Shown piece by piece: positions 8,062 through 17,414 of a stretch of 64,000 bases of DNA. The stretch covers positions 272,346-336,345 of the forward strand of contig NZ_SROX01000006.1 in assembly GCF_013141915.1 (NCBI RefSeq), given 5' to 3'. This stretch comes from Cupriavidus necator. GTDB taxonomy: Bacteria; Pseudomonadota; Gammaproteobacteria; Burkholderiales; Burkholderiaceae. Position 1 is the stretch's first letter. The number at the start of each line of letters is the position of its first letter. The notes beneath the pieces are model-generated. The model made no database searches. It was not told the DNA's origin and saw nothing but the letters and a program-made list of their open reading frames with translations. A program made the position numbers and the translations under genes.

Positions 8062-9285
8062 ATGGCTTCCCCCCAATCCGTCCCCGCCCGCCCCGCCCGG
8101 GAAAGGCTGCCGATGGCGCTGTACGCGCTGACCGCCGGTTCCTTTGGCATCGGCTGCGCCGAATTCGTAATCATGGGCCTGCTGCTGCAGGTGGCCGCCG
8201 ACCTGCAGGTGACCATCGCGGCCGCCGGCATGCTGGTCTCCGGCTACGCGCTGGGCGTGTTCGCCGGCGCGCCGGTGCTGACGCTGCTGACGCGCCGCAT
8301 GCCGCGCAAGGCGGTGCTGCTGGCGCTGATGGTGATCTATACCGTGGGCAACGCGGCGTGCGCGCTGGCGCCCGACTACACCACGCTGATGATCGCGCGC
8401 GTGCTGACCTCGCTTACGCATGGCACCTTCTTCGGCGTCGGCGCCGTGGTCGCCACCGGCCTGGTGCCGGAACACCGCCGCGCCTCGGCGATTTCCGTGA
8501 TGTTTTCCGGCCTGACGCTAGCCACGTTGCTGGGCATGCCCGCCGGCGCCTGGCTGGGCCTGCACCTGGGCTGGCGTTCGACCTTCTGGGCAATGACGCT
8601 GATCGGGCTGCTGTCGCTGGCGGTGATCGCGCTGCTGGTGCGGAAGAGCCAGGACCACGGCGCGCGCGCGGCGCTGCGCGACGAGCTGGCCACCATCGGC
8701 CGCCCGCAGGTGCTGCTGGGGCTGTCGATGACGGTGCTGCAGTCGATGGGCATCTTCGCCGTGATCACCTACGTGCAGCCGTTGCTGACGCGCGTGTCCG
8801 GCTTTGGCGAGGCGGCGGTATCACCCACCCTGCTGCTTTTCGGCGCCGGCATGATCGTCGGCAACGTGCTGGGCGGCCGCTTTGCCGACCGCGCCCCGAC
8901 CCGCGCGGTGCTGGCCACCCTGGCGGCGCTGACGCTGGTGCTGGCGGCGATGACGCTGGCCATCCACAGCCAGGTGCTGGTGGTGGCCTTCGTCGGCATC
9001 CTGGGCGTGGCGGCGTTTGCCACGGTGTCGCCGCTGCAGCTGCGCGTGCTGCGCCACGCCCGCGGCGCCGGCGAGAACCTCGCATCGAGCTTCAATATCG
9101 CCGCGTTCAACCTGGGCAACGGCCTGGGCGCGTGGCTGGGCGGGGTGGTCGTCGATCACCGCCTGGGGCTGACGGCACTGCCCTGGGTTGCGGCACTGGC
9201 GCCGATGGCGGCGCTGGCGGTGGCGTGGCTCAGCGTGAAGCTGGAGCAAGGCGCCCGCGCGCCGCTGGCGCCGGCCTGCCCCTGA
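8062..9285 (+). CDS. MFS transporter, DHA1 drug/sugar exporter type
   Basis: A 407-residue, twelve-helix major facilitator of the AraJ/YdhP type. It begins with LTAGSFGIGCAEFVIMGLL, characteristic of the DHA1 exporters, and carries the loop-2/3 segment with TRRMPRKAVLLAL. I place the start at the ATG at 8062 because the first helix follows directly; a longer frame begins at 7993. It lies divergent from the LysR gene at 7037-7966. The likely role is efflux of a small metabolite or drug; the substrate is unknown. Confidence 0.88.
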   Translation: MASPQSVPARPARERLPMALYALTAGSFGIGCAEFVIMGLLLQVAADLQVTIAAAGMLVSGYALGVFAGAPVLTLLTRRMPRKAVLLALMVIYTVGNAACALAPDYTTLMIARVLTSLTHGTFFGVGAVVATGLVPEHRRASAISVMFSGLTLATLLGMPAGAWLGLHLGWRSTFWAMTLIGLLSLAVIALLVRKSQDHGARAALRDELATIGRPQVLLGLSMTVLQSMGIFAVITYVQPLLTRVSGFGEAAVSPTLLLFGAGMIVGNVLGGRFADRAPTRAVLATLAALTLVLAAMTLAIHSQVLVVAFVGILGVAAFATVSPLQLRVLRHARGAGENLASSFNIAAFNLGNGLGAWLGGVVVDHRLGLTALPWVAALAPMAALAVAWLSVKLEQGARAPLAPACP

Positions 9286-9304
9286 GCGCGGCGCGAGCGC
9301 GCCT

Positions 9305-10531
9305 TCAGCCCGGCTTGCCGTCCACCCGCGGGCGCGCCAGACGCGGCGCATAGGTAAGCGCATAGAGCCCGAAGCCCGCCACCCAGCACGCGCCCGCGCC
9401 CCACACCCAATGCAGGTAGCCGGCGGGCCAGGCGAGCGGCCCGAACACCCGCAACACCGCCGCCGCGGCCACCAGCCAGTACGCCGCGGTCTCCGCGCGG
9501 CCGGCCACCAGCATGCGGCCGGTGTGGCCCAGCGCGGTACGCGTAACCATGGCAATGATGGCCACGCCGAGCACGCCCACGGTGAACGCGTGGGTGGCCA
9601 GCCCGGCCATCACCAGGCCGAGTGCACCGAGCGCCTGCAGCGCCAGCGCCACCGGCAGCCATGCATAAGCCAGATGCAGCACCCACAGGATCGGCCGGTT
9701 GCCGACCGCATAACCGCGCCAGCCCGCCACGCGCACGCCCAGCACCAGCGCGGCGAGCAGCGACAGCGCCGCCACCAGCCATCCGGGCACGGGCAGCAGC
9801 CCGGCCGCCAGCCCCAGCACGGCCGCGGGAATCGTCAGGCGATCCACCTGCCGGTACTGGCGCAGCCGGAAGCCCGGAATCGCATTGGTGGTGAACATCG
9901 GGATCACGCGCCCGCCGATCACCACCACGAACAGCGTCACCAATGCCACGCCGGCGCGGCAGGCCAGCATCGCGCCGGCGTCATGGCCGCGTGCCTGCAG
10001 CCACAGGCTGGCAATATCGGCCAAGGCCAGCAGCCATAGCGCGAGCGCCAGCGGATAGTTGCGCCGGTTACCGCCGCGCACCAGCGCGCGCGCAAACGCC
10101 AGCGCCGCCAGCGGCAGGAACGCGCCTTCGACCACGAAGGCCGCGGTGCCGGGTGCCAGCCACAGTCCGGCGCGCCCGGCCACCCAGAGCCCGAACAGCG
10201 CAGCCAGCGCGGAGCCGGTCGGCGTCGGCTGCCCGGTCCAGGCCCGTCCGGCGGTAAACAGAAACCCCACCACGATGGCCGCGGCGAAGCCGAACACCAT
10301 CTCGTGCGCATGCCAGAACATTGCCGGCAGCGCCGGTGCGGGGCCGACACCGTTCATACCCGCCAGCATCGCCGACCATGCCGCGATCGCCAGCGCGGCA
10401 AACACCGCGCCACCCAGGTAGAACGGGCGAAAACCCAGCGCAAACAAGGCAAAGCCACGTGGCGGCGGCCCCGCGGGGACCTTGCCGGAGGGTGGCGTGC
10501 GCCGCGCGGGAAGGATGGGAATGGTGTCCAT
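9305..10531 (-). CDS. nnrS: NnrS family membrane protein
   Basis: A 408-residue protein with about twelve hydrophobic helices. It carries the NnrS landmarks GFRPFYLGGAVFA near the N-terminus, FWHAHEMVFGFAAAIVVGFLFTA and GRVIPMFTTNAIPG. NnrS proteins are haem- and copper-containing membrane proteins made under denitrifying conditions and linked to relief of nitric oxide stress. Its place next to the narK-nar cluster, transcribed divergently from narK1, fits that role. It would help protect the cell from nitric oxide arising from nitrite. Confidence 0.92.
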   Translation of the reverse strand: MDTIPILPARRTPPSGKVPAGPPPRGFALFALGFRPFYLGGAVFAALAIAAWSAMLAGMNGVGPAPALPAMFWHAHEMVFGFAAAIVVGFLFTAGRAWTGQPTPTGSALAALFGLWVAGRAGLWLAPGTAAFVVEGAFLPLAALAFARALVRGGNRRNYPLALALWLLALADIASLWLQARGHDAGAMLACRAGVALVTLFVVVIGGRVIPMFTTNAIPGFRLRQYRQVDRLTIPAAVLGLAAGLLPVPGWLVAALSLLAALVLGVRVAGWRGYAVGNRPILWVLHLAYAWLPVALALQALGALGLVMAGLATHAFTVGVLGVAIIAMVTRTALGHTGRMLVAGRAETAAYWLVAAAAVLRVFGPLAWPAGYLHWVWGAGACWVAGFGLYALTYAPRLARPRVDGKPG

Positions 10532-10767
10532 GGGTGGCGATGAGGATCAGGGGAGGCGGCGCGGGGGTCGCCGTAGCGGTGCGAGGCGATGCGCCGCAGG
10601 TTGATCGCACGATAGCACCGCCGCCGCGCCGGCAACCTCCCCCGGTAGAACTACCTCCAAAGGCAGGCCGCGCCCGCGCGTGCGCTGTGCTGCCGGCGAA
10701 TAGGCAGCACCAGCGCCCGCCCCTACTCTGGCATCACCCCCGCCAAAGTTGACACAGGAGCATGGCC

Positions 10768-12048
10768 ATGGCCACCCAATCCCGCGCGCCGGCGCCGATC
10801 CCGCCCGGCGCCGCAATAACACTGGCGTCCAGTACTTTTGCCTTCACCATCTGCTTTGCCGTGTGGATGCTGTTCGCGGTCCTCGGCATTCCCCTCAAAC
10901 AGCAGCTCGGCCTCAACGACACGGAATTCGGCCTGCTCGCGGCCACGCCGGTGCTGAGCGGCTCGCTGATCCGCGTGCCGCTGGGCCTGTGGACCGACCG
11001 CTTCGGCGGCCGCATCGTCTTCTTCGTGCTGATGCTGGCCACCGTGATCCCGATCTGGCTGATCTCGTATGCGACCACGCTGTGGCAACTGCTGGTGCTG
11101 GGGCTGTTCGTCGGCCTGGCGGGCGGCTCGTTTTCGGTGGGCACGCCCTACGTGGCGCGCTGGTTCCCGCGCTCCCGCCAGGGGCTGGCGATGGGCATCT
11201 TCGGCGCCGGCAACTCGGGCGCCGCGCTGACCAAGTTCGTCGCGCCGGCGCTGATCCTGGCGGCCGGCACCTGGACCGTCGTGCCGCGCGTCTATTCGGT
11301 GGCGATGCTGGTCACCGCGCTGCTGTTCTGGGTGTTGTCACGCAGCAACCCGGCGCACCTGGTCAAGTCCAGCGTGGGCTGGCGCGAGCAGCTGGCGGTG
11401 ATGCGCGACCCGCGCGTGTGGCGCTACTCGCAGTACTACTCCGTGGTGTTCGGCGGCTATGTCGGCCTGTCGCTGTGGATGACCAAGTACTACATCGGCG
11501 AATACGGCTTCGACATCAAGACCGCTGCCTTCCTGGCGGCGTGCTTCTCGCTGCCGGGCGGCGTGCTGCGCGCCATCGGCGGCTGGATCTCGGACCGCTA
11601 CGGCGCGCACCGCACCACCTGGTGGGTGATGTGGGTCAGCTGGGTCGGCTTCTTCCTGCTCAGCTACCCGCAGACCGATTTCATCGTCCAGACCACCGGC
11701 GGCCCGCAGGCCTTCCGCATCGCGCTGACGCCCACGCTGTTCACCATCCTGCTGTTCGTGGTCGGCATCGCCTTCGCCATCGGCAAGGCCTCGGTGTTCA
11801 AGTTCATCTCCAACGACTTCACCCACAACATCGGCGCGGTCTCCGGCGTGGTGGGCCTGGCCGGCGGCCTGGGCGGCTTCGTGCTGCCCATCCTGTTCGG
11901 CATGCTGGCCGACCTGACTGGCATCCGCAGCAGCTGCTTCATGCTGATGTACGGCACCGTCTGCGTGAGCCTGGTGTGGATGCACTACAGCCACCGCGCC
12001 GAACGCCAGCGCAAGGCCCAGGCCGTGGGCCTGACCCAGGCGGCCTGA
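10768..12048 (+). CDS. narK1: Nitrate/nitrite transporter NarK1
   Basis: A 426-residue MFS protein of the NarK1 branch, thought to be a nitrate-proton symporter. It has the nitrate signature region FGAGNSGAALTKF and a second signature-like VVGLAGGLGGFVLP in the C-terminal half. The ATG at 10768 is favoured over that at 10762, because AGGAG (10756-10760) touches the latter and is seven bases from the former. It is separated by 54 bases from narK2. Together they bring nitrate in and exchange it for nitrite for the reductase encoded downstream. Confidence 0.93.
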   Translation: MATQSRAPAPIPPGAAITLASSTFAFTICFAVWMLFAVLGIPLKQQLGLNDTEFGLLAATPVLSGSLIRVPLGLWTDRFGGRIVFFVLMLATVIPIWLISYATTLWQLLVLGLFVGLAGGSFSVGTPYVARWFPRSRQGLAMGIFGAGNSGAALTKFVAPALILAAGTWTVVPRVYSVAMLVTALLFWVLSRSNPAHLVKSSVGWREQLAVMRDPRVWRYSQYYSVVFGGYVGLSLWMTKYYIGEYGFDIKTAAFLAACFSLPGGVLRAIGGWISDRYGAHRTTWWVMWVSWVGFFLLSYPQTDFIVQTTGGPQAFRIALTPTLFTILLFVVGIAFAIGKASVFKFISNDFTHNIGAVSGVVGLAGGLGGFVLPILFGMLADLTGIRSSCFMLMYGTVCVSLVWMHYSHRAERQRKAQAVGLTQAA

Positions 12049-12102
12049 CGCGGCACCGACCTCCCTGCGCCTGCGCGCTTTCCTCATCAAGGCAAACTGA
12101 TC

Positions 12103-13488
12103 ATGACCTCATCCGTACTCACCCGCTGGGAGCCTGAAAACAAGGCATTCTGGCAAAGCGAAGGCGAGCGCATCGCCTACCGCAACCTGTGGATCTCGAT
12201 CCCGGCGCTGATGCTGGCCTTCGTGGTCTGGATGCTGTGGAGCGTGGTCGCGGTCAACCTCGACCGCGCCGGCTTCCAGTTCACCAAGAACCAGCTGTTC
12301 TGGCTGACCGCGCTGCCGGCGCTGTCCGGCGCCACGCTGCGCATTTTCTATTCCTTCCTGGTGCCGGTGTTCGGCGGGCGCCGCTTCACCGCGATCTCCA
12401 CCGCGCTGCTGCTGATTCCCGCGCTGGGCATGGGCTTCGCGCTGCGCGACCCGTCCACGGGCTATCCCACGCTGCTGGTGCTGGCGCTACTGTGCGGGCT
12501 GGGCGGCGCCAACTTCAGCTCGTCGATGGCCAATATCAGCTTCTTCTTCCCCAAGGCGAAGAAGGGCCTGGCCACCGGGCTGAATGCCGGCATCGGCAAC
12601 CTGGGCGTGTCGGTGGTGCAGTTCGTCACGCCGCTGGTGGTCTCGGTAGCGGTGTTCGGCGCGCTCGGCGGCGAGCCGCAGCAGTACCAGGCCAACGGCG
12701 CCGCGCAGAGCCTGTGGCTGCAGAACGCGGGCTTTATCTGGGTACCGTTCATCGTTGTGTCCGCACTGGCCGCGTGGTTCGGCATGCATGACATCGCCGA
12801 TGCCAGGGCCTCGTTCGCCGAGCAGGCGGTGATCTTCAAGCGCAAGCACAACTGGCTGATGTGCTGGCTGTACGTGGGCACCTTCGGCTCGTTCATCGGC
12901 TTCTCGGCCGGGCTGGCGCTGCTGACCAAGTCGCAGTTCCCGGGCGTGAATCCCACCGCCTACGCCTTCCTGGGGCCGCTGGTGGGCGCGCTGACGCGTC
13001 CGGTGGGCGGCTGGATCTCGGACAAGCTCGGCGGCGCGCGCGTCACGCTGTGGACCTTCGTCGGCATGATCGCCGCGGTGTTCGCGGTGCTGGCGGCGCT
13101 GCCGCACGACGGCGCGGGCGGCAACTTCACGTACTTCCTCGCGGCGTTCATCGCCTTGTTTGCGCTGACCGGCATCGGCAACGGCTCGACCTTCCGCATG
13201 ATCCCGGTGATCTTCCTGACCGAGCGCCAGCGCGCCGCGCAGGGCAAGGGCGACGCCGCGCAACGCCAGGCGCTGCAAGATGCCGGCAAGGAATCGGCCG
13301 CGGTGCTGGGCTTTTCCGGCGCGATCGGCGCGTACGGCGGCTTCTTCATCCCCAAGAGCTTCGGCACCGCGCTGGAGCTGACCGGCGCGCCCGACGCCGC
13401 GCTCTATTGCTTCATCGCCTTCTATCTCAGCTGCGTGCTGGTGACGTGGTGGTACTACGCGCGCCGCAACGCGCCCATGCCTTGCTGA
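12103..13488 (+). CDS. narK2: Nitrate/nitrite antiporter NarK2
   Basis: A 461-residue MFS carrier of the NarK2 type. It begins with a soluble segment (WEPENKAFWQSEGERIAYRNLW) typical of NarK2, and carries the nitrate signature GLNAGIGNLGVSVVQF and the second one GFSGAIGAYGGFFIP. NarK2 carriers exchange nitrate for nitrite. The gene is in the same orientation as narK1 and narG. A stable hairpin with a UUCG loop follows directly, before narG. Confidence 0.94.
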   Translation: MTSSVLTRWEPENKAFWQSEGERIAYRNLWISIPALMLAFVVWMLWSVVAVNLDRAGFQFTKNQLFWLTALPALSGATLRIFYSFLVPVFGGRRFTAISTALLLIPALGMGFALRDPSTGYPTLLVLALLCGLGGANFSSSMANISFFFPKAKKGLATGLNAGIGNLGVSVVQFVTPLVVSVAVFGALGGEPQQYQANGAAQSLWLQNAGFIWVPFIVVSALAAWFGMHDIADARASFAEQAVIFKRKHNWLMCWLYVGTFGSFIGFSAGLALLTKSQFPGVNPTAYAFLGPLVGALTRPVGGWISDKLGGARVTLWTFVGMIAAVFAVLAALPHDGAGGNFTYFLAAFIALFALTGIGNGSTFRMIPVIFLTERQRAAQGKGDAAQRQALQDAGKESAAVLGFSGAIGAYGGFFIPKSFGTALELTGAPDAALYCFIAFYLSCVLVTWWYYARRNAPMPC

Positions 13489-13500
13489 GGCCTCGCCGGC

Positions 13501-13527
13501 CGGACTAGTTCTTCGGAACTAGGTCCG
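13501..13527 (+). promoter_or_regulatory. Stable UUCG-loop hairpin between narK2 and narG
   Basis: CGGAC-TAGTTC (13501-13511), loop TTCG, GAACTA-G-GTCCG (13516-13527) forms an eleven-pair stem with one bulged G and a C(UUCG)G tetraloop. No T-run follows. In RNA it is the kind of structure that ends or protects a processed 3' end, so it could set different levels for the transporter and reductase parts of the message. Confidence 0.6.
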
Positions 13528-13676
13528 CGCCCGCCACCTCCCCCGATCGCCATCCGGCGGCTGTTCCACCAGCGAATTGGCCGCCGCCCCGCTCCCCCAT
13601 AAGCTCGAGGTGTCCCTGCAAATGCTCCCGGGCAACCGTCGGAGCCCCGCAGAATAGCCTCGCGGAGAACAAGCAA

Positions 13677-16600
13677 ATGAGTCATTTCCTGGATCGACTG
13701 AAGTTCATGTCGCGCGTCAAGTCCACCTATGCGGACGGCCACGGCGCGGTGGTGAACGAAGACCGCAAGTGGGAAGACGGCTACCGCAGCCGCTGGCAGC
13801 ACGACAAGATCGTGCGCTCCACCCACGGCGTCAACTGCACCGGCTCCTGCTCCTGGAAGGTCTACGTCAAGAACGGCCTGATCACCTGGGAAACGCAGCA
13901 GACCGATTACCCGCGCACGCGCCCGGACCTGCCCAACCATGAGCCGCGCGGCTGCCCGCGGGGCGCGTCGTACAGCTGGTACGTCTATTCCGCGCAGCGC
14001 GTCAAGTACCCGATGATCCGCGGCCGGCTGATGGAGATGTGGCGCGAGGCCCGCAAGACCATGGATCCGGTCGCCGCCTGGGAATCGATCAGCCAGGACC
14101 CGAAGAAGGCGGCACGCTACAAGAGCGTGCGCGGCCAGGGCGGCTTCGTGCGCGCCGACTGGAACACCGCCACCGAGATGATCGCCGCGGCCAACGCCTT
14201 CACCGTGAAGCGCTTCGGCCCGGACCGCGTGATCGGCTTTTCGCCGATCCCGGCGATGTCGATGGTCTCGTATGCCGCCGGCGCGCGTTACCTGAGCTTG
14301 CTCGGCGGCGCCTGCCTGTCGTTCTACGACTGGTACTGCGACCTGCCGCCGGCCAGCCCGCAGATCTGGGGCGAACAGACCGACGTGCCCGAATCCGCCG
14401 ACTGGTACAACTCCACCTACCTGATGGTGTGGGGCTCCAACGTGCCGCAGACGCGCACGCCCGACGCCCACTTCTACACCGAAGTCCGCTACAAGGGCAC
14501 CAAGACCGTCGCGGTGTCGTCCGACTTCGGCGAGATGGTCAAGTTCGGCGATATCTGGCTGGCGCCGAAGCAAGGCACCGATGCCGCGCTGGCGATGGCG
14601 ATGGGCCACGTGGTGCTCAAGGAATTCCATGCCAGCGGCAAGTCGGCGTACTTCCGCGACTACGTGAAGCAATACACCGACATGCCGATGCTGGTGCTGC
14701 TGCGCGAGCATGGCGATACGCTGGTGCCGGACCACTTCCTGCGCGCCTCGCACCTGGCGCAAAGCCTCGGCGAAGCCAACCATCCGGAATGGAAGACGCT
14801 GCTGGTCGACGACGCCAGCGGCGAGATCGTCGCGCCCAACGGCTCGATCGGCTTCCGCTGGGGCGAAGCCGCGCACAACGATGGCGAGAAGGTGGGGCGC
14901 TGGAACCTGGAAATGAAGGATGGCGGCAGCGGCCGCCCGGTCGAGCCACGGCTGTCGCTGCTTGACCACCACGATGAGGTAGTGGAAGTCGGCTTCCCCT
15001 ATTTCGGCGGCGAACACGACGAACTGCTGCGCCGGCGCGTGCCGGCGCGCCGCATCACGCTGGCTGATGGCAGCAGCGCGCTGGTGGCAACCGTGTACGA
15101 CCTGCAGATGGCCAACTACGGCGTCGACCAGGGGCTCGGCGGCCCCAACGTGGCGGCGTCGTTTGAAGACGACGTGCCCTACACCCCGGCCTGGCAGGAA
15201 AAGCACACCTCGGTGCCGGCGCGGCTGGTCACGCAGGTCGCGCGCGAGTTCGCCGACAACGCCGACCGCACGCAGGGCAAGAGCATGGTGATCGTCGGGG
15301 CCGCGCTGAACCACTGGTACCACAACGACATGATCTACCGCGGCATCGTCAACCTGCTGATGATGTGCGGCTGCATCGGCAAGAGCGGCGGCGGCTGGGC
15401 CCACTATGTCGGCCAGGAGAAGCTGCGCCCGCAGTTCGGCTGGGCGCCGCTGGCGTTCGGGCTGGACTGGTCGCGCCCGCCGCGCCAGATGAACGGCACC
15501 TCGTTCTTCTACAACCACACCAGCCAGTGGCGCCACGAGAAGCTGGCGGTCGACGAGATCCTGTCGCCAACCGCCGACCGCAAGCGCTACGACGGCCTGT
15601 CGCTGCTGGACCTGAACGCGAAGTCGGAGCGCATGGGCTGGCTGCCGTCGGCGCCGCAGCTCGGCACCAACCCGCTCGACGTGGTCGACGCGGCCGAGCA
15701 AGCCGGCAAGGATCCGGTGGCCTACACCGTCGAGCAGCTGAAGTCGGGCGCGCTGCAGTTTGCCTGCGACGACCCCGACAATCCCGCCAACTTCCCGCGC
15801 AACATGTTCGTGTGGCGCTCCAATATCCTGGGCAGCTCGGGCAAGGGGCATGAGTATTTCCTGAAGTACCTGCTTGGCACGCAGAACGCCGTGTTTGGCG
15901 ACGAGGCCGATGCGATCACGCCGGGCGAAGTCAACGTGCGGCCGGCCGCCGAAGGCAAGCTTGACCTGCTGACGGTGCTGGACTTCCGCATGAGCACCAC
16001 CTGCCTGTATGGCGATATCGTGCTGCCCACGGCAACCTGGTACGAGAAGGACGACCTCAACACGTCCGACATGCACCCGTTCATCCACCCGCTGTCCGAA
16101 GCCGTGCAGCCGCTGTGGGAAAGCAAGACCGACTGGGAAATCTACAAGGCCATCGCGAAGAAGTTCAGCGAGATCGCCGGCCCCTACCTGGGCACGCGCA
16201 AGGACCTGGTGTGCACGCCGCTGCTGCACGATACCCCGGGCGAACTGGGCCAGCCGTTCGAGCCGAAGGACTGGAAGGCCGGCGAGTGCGACCTGATTCC
16301 GGGCAAGACCGCGCCGTCGATGACGGTGGTCGAGCGCAACTACGCCGACATCTACAAGAAATTCACCTCGATCGGCCCGCTGCTCGACAAGCTTGGCAAC
16401 GGCGGCAAGGGCATCAACTGGAACACCCGGCATGAGGTCAAGGAAATCGGCGAGCTGAGCCACACGGTGACGGAACCTGGCGTGAGCCAGGGCCGCCCCA
16501 AGCTGGAAACGGCGATCGACGCCGCCGAGATGATCCTGACCTTCGCGCCCGAGACCAACGGCCACGTTGCCGTCAAGGCATGGGAAGCGCTGTCGAAGAT

Positions 16601-17414
16601 CACCGGCCGCGACCACACTCACCTCGCCGAAGGGCGCGAGCACGACAAGATTCGCTTCCGCGACGTGCAGGCGCAGCCGCGCAAGATCATCTCCGCGCCG
16701 ACGTGGTCGGGGCTGGAATCGGAGGAGGTCAGCTACAACGCCGGCTATACCAACGTGCACGAGCTGATCCCCTGGCGCACGCTGACCGGCCGCCAGCAGT
16801 TCTACCAGGACCATCGCTGGATGCTGGACTTCGGCGAAGGCGCGTGCGTGTACAAGCCGGCCATCGACACCAAGACCGTCGCGCCGATGCTGGGCAGGAA
16901 GCCCAACGGTAACCCGGAGCTGGTGCTGAACTGGATCACGCCGCACCAGAAGTGGGGCATCCACTCCACCTACTCGGACAACCTGCGCATGCTGACGCTG
17001 TCGCGCGGCGGCCCGCACGTGTGGATATCGGAAGCCGAGGCCCAGGCCAACGGCATCCGCGACAACGACTGGGTCGAGGTGTTCAACGTCAACGGCACGC
17101 TGACCGCGCGCGTGGTGGTGTCGCAGCGCGTGCCCAAGGGCATGTGCCTGATGTACCACGCCCAGGAAAAGATCGTGAACGTGCCCGGCGCCGAGACCAG
17201 CGGCATGCGCGGCGGCATCCATAACTCGGTCACGCGCGCCGTGACCAAGCCCACCCACATGATCGGCGGCTACGCGCAGCTGGCCTACGGCTTCAACTAC
17301 TACGGCACCGTTGGCAGCAACCGCGACGAGTTCGTGATCCTGCGCAAGATGAAGAAGGTCGACTGGCTGGAAGGGCCGCTCGTGGAAAAGACCAAGGAAG
17401 GAGCAACGCAATGA
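13677..17414 (+). CDS. narG: Respiratory nitrate reductase alpha subunit NarG
   Basis: The 1245-residue molybdopterin subunit reduces nitrate to nitrite on the cytoplasmic side of the membrane. The FS0 cluster ligands H50, C54, C58 and C93 and the molybdenum ligand D222 fall at the same numbers as in the E. coli enzyme. The N-terminus has a vestigial non-cleaved twin-arginine-like stretch, as usual for NarG. The length matches the family. Its stop overlaps the start of narH by four bases (ATGA). It needs the bis-MGD cofactor, to which mobB downstream contributes. A long antisense frame across this gene is a codon-bias shadow. Confidence 0.98.
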   Translation: MSHFLDRLKFMSRVKSTYADGHGAVVNEDRKWEDGYRSRWQHDKIVRSTHGVNCTGSCSWKVYVKNGLITWETQQTDYPRTRPDLPNHEPRGCPRGASYSWYVYSAQRVKYPMIRGRLMEMWREARKTMDPVAAWESISQDPKKAARYKSVRGQGGFVRADWNTATEMIAAANAFTVKRFGPDRVIGFSPIPAMSMVSYAAGARYLSLLGGACLSFYDWYCDLPPASPQIWGEQTDVPESADWYNSTYLMVWGSNVPQTRTPDAHFYTEVRYKGTKTVAVSSDFGEMVKFGDIWLAPKQGTDAALAMAMGHVVLKEFHASGKSAYFRDYVKQYTDMPMLVLLREHGDTLVPDHFLRASHLAQSLGEANHPEWKTLLVDDASGEIVAPNGSIGFRWGEAAHNDGEKVGRWNLEMKDGGSGRPVEPRLSLLDHHDEVVEVGFPYFGGEHDELLRRRVPARRITLADGSSALVATVYDLQMANYGVDQGLGGPNVAASFEDDVPYTPAWQEKHTSVPARLVTQVAREFADNADRTQGKSMVIVGAALNHWYHNDMIYRGIVNLLMMCGCIGKSGGGWAHYVGQEKLRPQFGWAPLAFGLDWSRPPRQMNGTSFFYNHTSQWRHEKLAVDEILSPTADRKRYDGLSLLDLNAKSERMGWLPSAPQLGTNPLDVVDAAEQAGKDPVAYTVEQLKSGALQFACDDPDNPANFPRNMFVWRSNILGSSGKGHEYFLKYLLGTQNAVFGDEADAITPGEVNVRPAAEGKLDLLTVLDFRMSTTCLYGDIVLPTATWYEKDDLNTSDMHPFIHPLSEAVQPLWESKTDWEIYKAIAKKFSEIAGPYLGTRKDLVCTPLLHDTPGELGQPFEPKDWKAGECDLIPGKTAPSMTVVERNYADIYKKFTSIGPLLDKLGNGGKGINWNTRHEVKEIGELSHTVTEPGVSQGRPKLETAIDAAEMILTFAPETNGHVAVKAWEALSKITGRDHTHLAEGREHDKIRFRDVQAQPRKIISAPTWSGLESEEVSYNAGYTNVHELIPWRTLTGRQQFYQDHRWMLDFGEGACVYKPAIDTKTVAPMLGRKPNGNPELVLNWITPHQKWGIHSTYSDNLRMLTLSRGGPHVWISEAEAQANGIRDNDWVEVFNVNGTLTARVVVSQRVPKGMCLMYHAQEKIVNVPGAETSGMRGGIHNSVTRAVTKPTHMIGGYAQLAYGFNYYGTVGSNRDEFVILRKMKKVDWLEGPLVEKTKEGATQ

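Noticed and set aside
10612..10630. TTGATCGCACGATAG upstream of narK1, considered as an FNR box
   Set aside because: Only the first half matches TTGAT; the second half does not fit ATCAA.
10644..10655. GGTAGAACTACC upstream of narK1, considered as a NarL/NarP site
   Set aside because: The heptamer-like halves (TACC...) point away from each other, which is not the 7-2-7 arrangement. It may still be a different operator, but I cannot support NarL.
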